A DNA stretch of 64,000 bases from Symbiodinium natans (Eukaryota; Sar; Dinophyceae; Suessiales; Symbiodiniaceae). The notes beneath the pieces are model-generated. The model saw nothing but the letters and a program-made list of their open reading frames with translations, made no database searches and was not told where the DNA came from. The position numbers and the translations under genes were made by a program. Positions 1-8,241 of the stretch are shown piece after piece. How positions within the stretch are numbered: the first letter of the stretch is position 1; each line of letters opens with the position of its first letter. The stretch covers positions 46,207-110,206 of the forward strand of contig CAJNDS010000579.1 of the NCBI GenBank assembly GCA_905221605.1. Direction: 5' to 3'.

Positions 1-2
1 GT

Positions 3-254
3 CTTCGGCGTCAAGTGGCCATTCTACAGGGAGATCTCTCCGGGGCCCATTTAGCTGCAGAGCGACTACAGTCTCGGGTGCTTGTTCTGGAGCAGTCTTT
101 AGGTGGGCATCTGGCTCGATTATCCGATTTGGAGGCCGACCTCGAGCTTTGCAGCACTCGTCTCGCCGAAGTTCATTCTTCCATGTGCGCGGTCATCCAA
201 GGTATTGGGTCTGTCCTTTGTTCCCTGCTTCGACAGCTGGGCAATCGACCCTGA
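3..254 (+). CDS. C-terminal end of a coiled-coil protein, open at the left window edge
   Basis: The frame is open from the first bases of the window to a stop ending at 254, about 83 residues. It has a heptad-like pattern rich in Leu, Glu and Arg (LAAERLQSRVLVLEQSL, then LARLSDLEADLEL), which suggests a coiled coil. No catalytic motif is visible. It lies on the same strand as the RT ORF that starts about 950 bases downstream. It could be the end of that element's first ORF (ORF1/gag-like proteins often have coiled coils) or the last exon of an unrelated gene. The sequence does not decide between these. Coding status is inferred from residue composition only. Confidence 0.4.
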   Translation, partial: LRRQVAILQGDLSGAHLAAERLQSRVLVLEQSLGGHLARLSDLEADLELCSTRLAEVHSSMCAVIQGIGSVLCSLLRQLGNRP

Positions 255-509
255 ACTTGCTCTTGGTCGCCACGCCCCCTTCGCGCCGCTGAGGGCATGG
301 CATCCTTCAGTATCGAGTCGGATACTTGGCACATCCCTGGCGAGAATATGAGGCTTGCGCGCACCTTCGCACACATGTACGGCTCTGCCCTGCCGACATT
401 TCCTTGTGAGGGCAATCCCCGAATGCTCGGGACATGACTGGCACGTCTCCGCTCACCTTTTGTAAATTGGGCTGTTAGGAGCGAGCTTTGACTTTGCCAG
501 TTTTAAATT
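255..509. other. Non-coding stretch with no recognised feature
   Basis: This lies between the coiled-coil ORF and the first 194-bp leader repeat. Only short overlapping open frames without family resemblance are present. Confidence 0.4.
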
Positions 510-703
510 GGTGATATGGACAGATTCTCAGCTTTTGGCATGCAACATCTGCTTTTTGCTTTGTGCTTCGAACTCTGAGCTGCATATCCGGCAAAGTCAA
601 AAAGAGAGAGCTCGCGGTGTAGTGCTTTTGCTTTAGCTGGGAGCTTCGTTTAGGCTATTCAACAGCTTTGGTAGTGTGGCTTGAACTAAACAGTGAACGG
701 GTC
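510..703 (+). repeat. Retroelement leader repeat, copy 1
   Basis: About 194 bp, from ggtgatatggacagattctc to gaacgggt, recur almost unchanged at 1003-1195. I saw one substitution (ttaggc/ttaagc) and a one-base length difference. The two copies are about 492 bp apart in direct orientation, with 299 bp of different sequence between them. Both lie upstream of the RT ORF, so they may be tandem 5' leader or promoter units of the element. Confidence 0.85.
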
Positions 704-1002
704 ATGTGTTTACTCATGTTTGTTTACTGTGAGAAAGAACACCGTACCTTGTTGCTTTCGGTTCAAGCCACACACCAAATCGTTGCAGCATATAGTGCAT
801 CGCTTTCTAGCTTTATTTTGACCCACCCACCACTCCCATTTTGGAGACACAGATCTTCAACTTTGGGATAGGTCTCTGGACCATCGTGCAATTGGAGCTT
901 GCACTGTCTCACGAGAATCCACCATGTGCTTTATATCCTGGTCTTATTGGTTTCTATACCTGTGATTCGTACACTCTGCATTGCTTTGCTTTGGACTTGG
1001 GT

Positions 1003-1195
1003 GGTGATATGGACAGATTCTCAGCTTTTGGCATGCAACATCTGCTTTTTGCTTTGTGCTTCGAACTCTGAGCTGCATATCCGGCAAAGTCAAAAAGAGA
1101 GAGCTCGCGGTGTAGTGCTTTTGCTTTAGCTGGGAGCTTCGTTTAAGCTATTCAACAGCTTTGGTAGTGTGGCTTGAACTAAACAGTGAACGGGT
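1003..1195 (+). repeat. Retroelement leader repeat, copy 2
   Basis: This is the second copy of the repeat at 510-703. It ends only seven bases before the open frame of the RT ORF begins. In the RT frame a TGA at 1187-1189 lies inside it, so translation into the RT frame cannot come straight through this copy. Confidence 0.85.
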
Positions 1196-1201
1196 AGGTT
1201 C

Positions 1202-3184
1202 TTGTGTGTTTTTGGGGTTTATAGGTCCCCGCTGGCCTTTGCAAACCTCTCACGCCAACTCTGGCACCCCTATGACTCTCTTGTGCATCTGCCTGACCAC
1301 CTTGTCCGGTCCTTGTTTAACCAGCTCACCTTCTCGCCCCACGAGCTCTCAGCGCACAGGCTGCAAAAGCTCAAAACGTGGAGGGCTTGGGCATCAGACC
1401 TCAGTGCACAAGAGTCCGCGCTCAAGGCCTCCCTGCGCCCGGCAGTCGCTTCAATTCTCAAGTCAAAGAGAATTTGCCTGATGCGCAGGATAGCAGAAAG
1501 CATACAGTGGCCCGACATGGCCATCTTCGATGAGATGTGCGAAGGCTTCAGGCTAGTGGGTCACGGAACCAAGTCCGGGCTCTTTCGGCCGGGCGTCAGG
1601 CTGGCATCGATGTCGGAAAGCGAACTCATGGAGTCGGCCCGTCGTCTGCGGCCTCAGCTCCTGTCGAAGGTGATGCAAGAGAAGCAAGATGATTTTTCGG
1701 AGGAGCTCCATGAGACAACAATGAGGGAGGCATCAGAGAAGGGGTGGCTCGAAGGGCCGTTCTCGCCTGCAGACATGGACAAGCGTTTTGGGAACTGGCT
1801 GCCAGTTCGAAGATTCGCGGTGGCCCAGAAGGGGAAGATCAGGGCCATCGATGACTTTAAGGAGAATCTCTTGAACAACGCCTACACCGCGGTGGAGAAG
1901 GTAGTTCTGTCTGCAATGGACCACCTGCTATGGAGCCTCCAGGTGTACCTGAGGTACCTCCTGCATCGTGGCGAGGTCAGGCTTGAGCTCTCCTCAGGAG
2001 AGATCCTGAGCGGGAGAGTCCACCCTTCGTGGGTCGCCAAAGAAGGGTCTTTGGTTGCGACCGCCCTTGATCTTCGGAGCGCCTACAAACAGCTCCCCCT
2101 AAGTCCCCGGGACCATGATAAGACTGTTGTGGTTATTAGGAACCAAGGCCAGCCGGCCTGCTTTGTTATGCATACGCTCCCCTTCGGGGCGGCAGCAAGT
2201 GTCGACAAGTTCCTTCGCATCAGTGCTTTCATTCAGGCCGCGGGGTGCGAGCTGTCCCTCCTGTGGACAAACTACTTTGATGATTTCCCCCTCGCTTCGA
2301 ATCAAACCACATCCTCTTCCTGCATAGCTGCCGCCAAAACCTTCCTGACTCTTATGGGCTTCGAGTACGCCAGTGACACGCTGGAACCCTTCAGCCAGAC
2401 GTGTGAAGTTCTTGGAGTCAGGATTGACCTCACCCGGGCCGAGCAGGGCTTCATTGAGGTCTGCAATAAGCCTTCAAGGGTCCAGGAGGTACTCCATCTC
2501 CTCGATGGAGCGTTGGGTTCCCACAGGCTTGTTCCCGCTTCAGTGCCAACCTTTGTCGGCAAGTTGCAGTACGCGGATTCCCAGGTGTGCGGCAGAGCCG
2601 GGAAGATTGCCTTAGGCGACCTTAGGGTTATGGGAGGGTCTGGCCGATACCCCGTTAATCTCAGTCAGGAACAGGTTGATGCCCTCAAGGTTCTCAAGCT
2701 ACGGTTCACACGGGGGAAGCCAATAAGGCTCAGCTCCTCCGAACCATCGATGCCCCACGTCATCTTCACCGATGGCGTGCTCGAAGCTGGAATTGCATCC
2801 ATTGGCGGTGTCTTCTATCCCACGTGCCGTGAGATGCCAGCTGAAGTGTTCGGCGGCACGCTGCCGGAGGAGTTGCTGGGTCTCCTGAAGGGAGATAAGG
2901 AGCACGTCATAGGGGCCGTCGAGCTATATGCCGTAGCTGTGGCCCTTCACCTCTGGATGCCCCGCCTTGCCGGCAGCAAGGTCCTGGTTTTCGTAGATAA
3001 CTGGCCGGCGTTGGACACCTTCGTGAAGGGGTCTTCCTCAGTGCCCGAGTGGCGCAAGGTCTTACTGTGCATTGAGCGGTCTGAAGGAGAAGACCCCCCT
3101 TTGATATGGTTTGCACGTGTCCCCCTCAGGCTCCAACATCGCCGACGATCCAAGCAGGGGCCTCCTCAAAGCCCTAGAGAATGA
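1202..3184 (+). CDS. Reverse transcriptase-RNase H ORF of a dinoflagellate-type retroelement
   Basis: The product copies element RNA into DNA and degrades the RNA of the hybrid. Numbering is from 1202. An N-terminal region of about 200 residues has no motif. The RT core then shows a NWLPVRRFAVAQKGK/RAIDDF block near 203-220, motif A (ALDLRSAYKQLPL, Asp near 290), motif B (LPFGAAASV near 327) and motif C, YFDDF at 358-362, which carries the catalytic Asp pair in place of YVDD/YADD. RNase H follows: TDG near 523, a helix with ELYAVAVALHLW (Glu near 572) and VDNWPAL (Asp 599). The frame has no ATG before about 1480 and starts just after a TGA, so the true start is uncertain. The last RNase H Asp lies in another frame (see 3126-3260), so this copy is broken. 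No endonuclease or integrase is visible. Confidence 0.82.
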   Translation: MCVFGVYRSPLAFANLSRQLWHPYDSLVHLPDHLVRSLFNQLTFSPHELSAHRLQKLKTWRAWASDLSAQESALKASLRPAVASILKSKRICLMRRIAESIQWPDMAIFDEMCEGFRLVGHGTKSGLFRPGVRLASMSESELMESARRLRPQLLSKVMQEKQDDFSEELHETTMREASEKGWLEGPFSPADMDKRFGNWLPVRRFAVAQKGKIRAIDDFKENLLNNAYTAVEKVVLSAMDHLLWSLQVYLRYLLHRGEVRLELSSGEILSGRVHPSWVAKEGSLVATALDLRSAYKQLPLSPRDHDKTVVVIRNQGQPACFVMHTLPFGAAASVDKFLRISAFIQAAGCELSLLWTNYFDDFPLASNQTTSSSCIAAAKTFLTLMGFEYASDTLEPFSQTCEVLGVRIDLTRAEQGFIEVCNKPSRVQEVLHLLDGALGSHRLVPASVPTFVGKLQYADSQVCGRAGKIALGDLRVMGGSGRYPVNLSQEQVDALKVLKLRFTRGKPIRLSSSEPSMPHVIFTDGVLEAGIASIGGVFYPTCREMPAEVFGGTLPEELLGLLKGDKEHVIGAVELYAVAVALHLWMPRLAGSKVLVFVDNWPALDTFVKGSSSVPEWRKVLLCIERSEGEDPPLIWFARVPLRLQHRRRSKQGPPQSPRE

Positions 3185-3260
3185 CAACTATATCATGTCC
3201 AATCCCACGTGCCCGCTCACAGGCAAGCTCCTGCATTCCTTCTTCTCCAATCTGGCTTAA
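3126..3260 (+). pseudogene. Displaced C-terminal end of the RT/RNase H ORF
   Basis: A run of five C at 3121-3125 appears to hold one base too many. Past it, the frame of the upstream ORF gives a basic, low-similarity tail ending at 3184. The neighbouring frame instead gives the expected RNase H end, SGSNIADDPSRG, with the conserved ADDPSR Asp, and continues to a TAA at 3258-3260. A single-base insertion or a sequencing error in the homopolymer explains it. The motif match makes the frameshift call fairly safe. Confidence 0.75.
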
Positions 3261-3267
3261 GCGGACA

Positions 3268-3474
3268 GGGGAGCCATATGTGGGCTTTGACTTGGCGTGT
3301 GTATGGACACGCGGATGTGGCTATGCGACCAATGTGTGGGTCGATATGCGGATGCTTACCCCTGTTCGCTCTACGTGAGAAAAAAGACCGATGGAATCTG
3401 CTTTAATGAGAATGGTCTTTTATCATTCCATTGGGAATATAAATATATTTGCGAGGGTCAAACTATATCTGTAA
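3268..3474 (+). repeat. Retroelement 3' tail, copy 1
   Basis: These 207 bp directly follow the displaced RT stop. They begin ggggagccatatgtgggc and end tcaaactatatctgtaa. The same sequence recurs at 3851-4057 with only a few substitutions. I read it as the 3' untranslated region of the RT element. Confidence 0.8.
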
Positions 3475-3850
3475 GATTGTTAGCTAGCTAATAGCTCTTT
3501 ACAGATGTGTTTGATCGCTTCGATGCAGAAGCACCCGAGCAAAAAAAAATGTGTAGGATCTTCTACCCTGCCATTTTACTCATTCATGTTTCCTCAGCGT
3601 GCATACTTTTTCTTCCTGAGATGTTTTTCTATGTTCACTCACGCCTTGATTTTCATGGGGCTTTTATGATACTTGTGCATGCGCGAATTCCCCTTCTCAG
3701 TTGCAGGTGTGGCAACATGACATGTGTGCAAATGTGGCAACAATTCTATACACTCATAATGAACAGTTGATGACACAGCAGAACACATTCGTTGCAGTGT
3801 GTGTTGTGAATATAGCTGCGAATTTGTTTCACCCACCCTCCCAACCCTGG
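3475..3850. other. Spacer between the two retroelement tails
   Basis: A relatively AT-rich segment with no gene I can support. It would be the original target DNA between two insertions, or part of a composite. Confidence 0.4.
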
Positions 3851-4057
3851 GGGGAGCCATATGTGGGCTTTGACTTGGCGTGTGTATGGACACGCGGATG
3901 TGGCTATGCGACCAATGTGTGGGTTGATATGCGGATGCTTACCCCTGTTCGCTCTACGTGAGAAAAAAGACCGATGGAATCTGCTTTAATGAGAATGGTC
4001 TTTTATCATTCCATTGGGAATATCAATATATTTGCGAGGGTCAAACTATATCTGTAA
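3851..4057 (+). repeat. Retroelement 3' tail, copy 2 (solo, 5'-truncated)
   Basis: This is a second copy of the 207-bp tail with no RT coding sequence before it. Its 3' end (atctgtaa) is the same as copy 1, while its 5' junction is abrupt after ccaaccctgg. A fixed 3' end with a truncated 5' end is the usual mark of target-primed reverse transcription in non-LTR elements. It abuts the helicase fragment at 4058. Confidence 0.75.
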
Positions 4058-4301
4058 AGGGTCGCCAAGGGCTGCTTCGCGACGGTGCGGGAGCTCGCTG
4101 GACGACGGGCAGAGCTTCGCGCCCGCGGAGCTGCTGCCCCACGCGCGGCTCTGCCAGACGGTCACGTACGCCTCCTGCCAAGGCCTCACGCTGCGGGGGA
4201 GGGTGTGGCTCTGCGACGTCGAGAACCCGCACTTGTCGGTGAAGCACCTCTACGTGGGCGTGTCGCGGGCCACGGGCGCGGAGCTCCTGAGCGTGATCTG
4301 A
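4058..4301 (+). pseudogene. C-terminal fragment of a superfamily-1 helicase
   Basis: The frame from about 4058 to the TGA at 4299-4301 encodes a short region with TVTYASCQGLTLRG followed by KHLYVGVSRAT. These match the conserved UvrD_C_2-like end of PIF1 and virus/transposon-type SF1 helicases (the xxAQGLT and YVAxSRxx motifs, helicase motifs V and VI). Walker motifs and the rest of the enzyme are absent, and the fragment starts at the solo retroelement tail, so it is a remnant. It differs from the Helitron helicase at the right end of the window (SIHKSQA, AYVALSR), so it comes from another family. GC content is clearly higher than in the flanking retroelement. Confidence 0.6.
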
Positions 4302-4612
4302 GACCTGCGGAGCCATCCCGGTAATTCCCGGGATGGCTGAGCTGCCAAAAACGGGCAGCATTCCCTTCCCCGCAGCCCCCCCTGGGGTGGCGGGTGGTGA
4401 GGTTTCGGAGCCGCCCCATTTCCTCCCTAACAGTCGGGCACCGCCCTCGACTTTGCTGGGCCGCCCGCCGCAGCCCCGGGAGCCTACCGCCGGGTAACCG
4501 GTCGGTCACGGGCCCCGGGACCGCAGCGAGCGTGCCCGTGTGCGCGTGCGACGCTCTCGGCAAAAGTTCGGCATCTCGCCCACGCGCCGCGCCCCCACCG
4601 CCGCCGCACCGC
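4302..4612. other. GC-rich stretch without a gene
   Basis: It contains a short inverted motif (ccatcccggtaattcccgggatgg near 4312-4336) and overlapping open frames on both strands that follow from GC richness. No family match is visible. Confidence 0.4.
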
Positions 4613-4716
4613 CGCGATTGTCCCGCCCGATTGTCGCACCCGATTGTCCCACCCGATTGTCCCACCCATTGTCCCACCCATTGTCCCACCCGATTGTCCC
4701 ACCCGATTGTCGCACC
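4613..4716. repeat. Minisatellite, ~14-bp unit
   Basis: Tandem cgattgtcccaccc units, some lacking the cga, about eight copies. Open frames across it on both strands are by-products of the repeat. Confidence 0.85.
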
Positions 4717-4779
4717 ACGACGCGAAAAAAAGACTGAAACAAATAATGCACTTCGCGCGCGCGACAAAAACAATAAAAA

Positions 4780-4985
4780 ATGAACGCGTCGCACGGCATG
4801 CACAAATGAACGCCGTTGCGCGGCATGCAAAAAGAAACGCGTCACGCGGCGTGCACAAATGAACGCGTTTCGTGGCGTGCACAAATGAACGCGTCACGCG
4901 ACACGCACAAATGAACACGTTGCGCGGCATGCAAATAGAAACGCGTCACGCGGCATGCACAAATGAACGCGTTGCGCATCATGAA
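4780..4985. repeat. Minisatellite, 26-bp unit
   Basis: About eight copies of a 26-bp unit of the type aaatgaacgcgtcacgcggc plus atgcac. The aaatgaacg starts at 4804, 4857 and 4883 confirm the 26-bp phase. A shorter decayed repeat (cgcatcatgaaagcat) follows to about 5050. Confidence 0.85.
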
Positions 4986-5054
4986 AGCATCATGGAAACA
5001 TTTTTGTCGCATCATGAAAGCATTTTGTCGCATCACGAAATCATCATGGAGCAT

Positions 5055-5515
5055 CTCTCTCTTAGGCAGAAGCCCCCCAACCCCCCCACAACACAGCTGA
5101 GAGGATCGAGTATCTACGTTTGAGGAGTGTCGTTCTAGGAGCTTTCGATGCTAAAATGCATCAGAGTGCAGTTTCAGGTCTCACAGGAGCATCGGAGCAG
5201 CCGATTTTGAGGCCAGAACATTTGCTCGTAATTGGAATCGCAACAGGATGCAGTTCTGAGGCTGCGGAGCTGTGGAGTTCCACGCTGTTTCACTCCACAG
5301 CTCCGCAGCCTCAGAACTGCATCCTGTTGCGATTCCAATTACGAGCAAATGTTCTGGCCTCAAAATCGGCTGCTCCGATGCTCCTGTGAGACCTGAAACT
5401 GCACTCTGATGCATTTTAGCATCGAAAGCTCCTAGAACGACACTCCTCAAACGTAGATCCTCGATCCTCTCAGCTGTGTTGTGGGGGGGTTGGGGGGCTT
5501 CTGCCTAAGAGAGAG
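5055..5515. mobile_element. Foldback element: 224-bp inverted arms, 13-bp loop
   Basis: Bases 5055-5278 are the near-exact reverse complement of 5292-5515. Paired positions sum to 10570 at both ends, so there is no net indel. The one mismatch I saw is in the gatcgag(t/g)atctacg segment. The central 13 bases (5279-5291) do not pair. Both strands therefore carry almost the same 89-codon open frame, which is a consequence of symmetry. It could be a foldback/MITE-type transposon or a recent inverted duplication. I could not find a convincing target-site duplication. Confidence 0.85.
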
Positions 5516-5682
5516 GACCGCTGCCGCGCGAAAGGAAGCCGCGCTCCCAGTGCTGACCTCCGTGCTTGCGGCCTGCTCCCGTTGTGCTGTTGTTGTCGTT
5601 TTTCTGCTTGTTTGTCTTGCTGTTGTTGGGTCTTCTCGAGCGCAGCGTATGCTTTGTCGAGGCCGCCGACGCTGCCGTGTGA

Positions 5683-5765
5683 GAGTGTGAGAGTGTTTAG
5701 AGTGTGAGAGTGTGAGAGTGTGAGAGTGTTTAGAGTGTGAGAGAGCGAGAGAGTGTGAGAGTGTG
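5683..5765. repeat. Simple repeat (GAGTGT)n
   Basis: Interspersed gagagtgt and gtttagagtgt units. Confidence 0.85.
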
Positions 5766-7755
5766 CCTCTCGGACCCTCGGACAGGGCGCTGCCCTGACG
5801 CGCAGTACCACTTGAATCATGTGTGGGTTAGGCTCTACACAAGCCACAGGCCGCACTGGCCTGCAAACTCTGGCCAAAAAATCGATCACGAGGCGGGAGG
5901 TAGAGAATGCACAGGAGGAATGCGCATACGGGCATTCCCGGCCGCCGTGTTTATGCCACAACCGCAAGCTGTTACAAGCACTTCAATACCTGCGAGTCTG
6001 TCCAGGTCTGTCCACGAGTCATCACGAGTCCACAAATTCCGAGGGCCTTAGGCGACATTTTATATCTTTTTGTTTTGTTCGGCAACGTCAGAGTGTGTGC
6101 AGATCGTACATACGTACACAAAGGCTGAAGACTTCGTGTTCGCTTCCTACACGCGGCAAACTCTGGACTTGTGAAATCAAAGCCATCACTCACCTTGCAG
6201 CTGTCTAAGAGGAAGAAACAAGCCTTTTCAATGAACGCCTACATTCTGGCAAAGCTTGAAGAACATTCTGTGCCATTTATGCCCTGCCCAAGCGCGCGCA
6301 CACTGGCTGCAAAAATTTCCGGTGGTCTCAGCTGTTCTTCGTGTTTTCTTGCGAAAGATGCATGCGCCTAAACACATCTGTATCACCAACTGCTTGAGAA
6401 CACATCATTCAGGCTCAGGGAAGCGTTGTATGTAGGGCCAAATTTTGGGAAAGCCCAGAGCCACAAACCCTTGAAACCAAACGGAAAAAACCAGTCTGCA
6501 CAGACAGAATTTTGCACAAAGTCAGCGAGCACAACGTTACCTAAAAGACTTGCAATCAGCTATCGACCAATGCCACAAGTGAGCAGGGAAAGAACAGGTG
6601 GATTAAGCAAATGAGACAGTGAAAGACGCACAGCAGCAAAGGAAGCAACGCGCAGCAAGAACGTGGCAATGTGTGGCAAGCACGCTGTCAAGTCAGCAAG
6701 TGCCCACAGTCACACAGAGCAAAGCGACTCGGTTTGCTCACCCAATGGATTCGGGTTCGTGTCGGATTCGAACTTGATTCGACGCTAATGGCTGTGAAGA
6801 TAATGGCTGTGAAGATAGGGCAATCAATGCGCATCCGATGAAGATTTTGACAGGATTGCGAAAAGGTTCCATTGACTGTGTTGGATTCGAATCCTGTTCG
6901 AACCTGAGCGTGAAAGGAAACAAAGGCGGATGTGAACGTGGCACGGGTGGTTTCTCTACCTTAGCTCGGGTGAAGTTGTTTGCAGGTTGCCCGGCTGCTA
7001 TTGCTTCCTCTTGCTGTGTAGGTTCGTTTCCCATTTACTGGGCTTCCAGCGCTGCATTGCTTTCGTTTTTTGCTGCATAGCTGTTGGTTTTTTTTGTTGA
7101 TTTTTCGTGCTGTAGTTTTTGCTTTTGGCACTTTTTTGTTTTCATTTTTAGACCCTTTGTTTTTGCACATTTGAAGCTGGGTTGCTTGTCAGTTTTGACA
7201 ATGCTGGATTGCAAATTTATTTCGGCCGACATTGGCTGATTTTACCAACAAAGGCCGGATGCACTTCCAGCGCAATTTGCTGCCCTGTTGTGGCTCAAAG
7301 CGTTTTTCCAGCAAGGTTTTTGCATAACTTTTGGACATGGGGTTCTGGCATAATGCGCTGTAGAGCAAGCAAGGAGAGCGCACAAAGGCCCACTGACCAG
7401 GAGAAGTAGGAGAGGGAGAGAGAGAGCGAGAGAGAGAGAGAAAATAAAATGGAGACAAGAAGAGGCGACATGAAATAAACAGGAGAGCGACGGAGAGCAA
7501 CGGAGGGCAACGAGACAGAGCCGAGCCCGATGGCTTCTTGCAGTGATGGCGTGGCCACTTCTGGGTGTCTCGGAGTACAAGGTTTTAAGTAGAGATTACG
7601 CAGGGTCCTCCCGACTTTTCCCAATCTTGATGGTGCCTCTCCGCTACAGGTTGCCGAGTGCCGGAGAAGGAAAATGCAGACGAGGCCATTCAGGTTTTGG
7701 CTATGAAAGGATCATTGCACCTACAATTTTCCCGCAGTCTGCTGATGTGTTTCAG
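5766..7755. other. No gene identified; scattered low-complexity DNA
   Basis: It contains short open frames only, a cluster of attcgaa motifs near 6740-6900, a T-rich segment (7080-7160) and a (GA)n run at 7408-7442. A coding-like stretch follows a ctacag acceptor near 7650 (PEKENADEAIQVLAMK) but is too short to call. Confidence 0.35.
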
Positions 7756-8241
7756 TGAGGTAAAGCCAGTGAAGTTGATGCCGAAGTTGCCGCTGAGTGC
7801 GCCTCAGACGGTTTACCCAACGTGCTTGGATGTGAGCTTACGTGCTTGTCTTGGTTGAGCATGCGGGGGTGGATTCTGGTGGATTGGAACGTCCAAGGAA
7901 TGGGCCCTCAGGACATCTTGAAACAGAAGTTCTGCTTGGAAAAACCGGGGAGTTTGACTTACGCACGGGGCCCAAGACCCGACGGATGGGGAAATGCTGG
8001 GAAAAATGCAGAAGAGCATGCTCTCAGCATGTCACAACTTAGGCTTGAAGCCGAAGTGGCATGCATGATACCCAGAATTCAGCAGAACTCAGCAGGAGTC
8101 TTGTTTTGTTCGACAGCGATGCTCGCAGAGCTCACTGAGTGCCTGAGGCGAATGTGTCACGGATTCCTGCCACTGCCCGATTGCAGAGGCATTCCTTGCA
8201 ACATGCGCCACTGCCTTCCGAACCAGCATTGTGAGCAGTGA
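7756..8241 (+). CDS. Unidentified open segment, possible exon(s)
   Basis: A frame of about 160 codons is open up to the stop at 8239-8241. The first part (KASEVDAEVAAECASD) has a coding-like composition; the rest is less convincing. It lies just downstream of a tgtgtttcag acceptor-like site. No domain is recognisable. It may be an exon with read-through intron. Confidence 0.2.

Noticed and set aside
5120-5450. Two identical 89-codon ORFs on opposite strands
   Set aside because: A consequence of the foldback symmetry, not two genes.
6740-6905. Repeated ggattcgaa/gttcgaacc motifs as possible tRNA T-arms
   Set aside because: No acceptor stem, D-arm or anticodon arm could be folded around them by eye.
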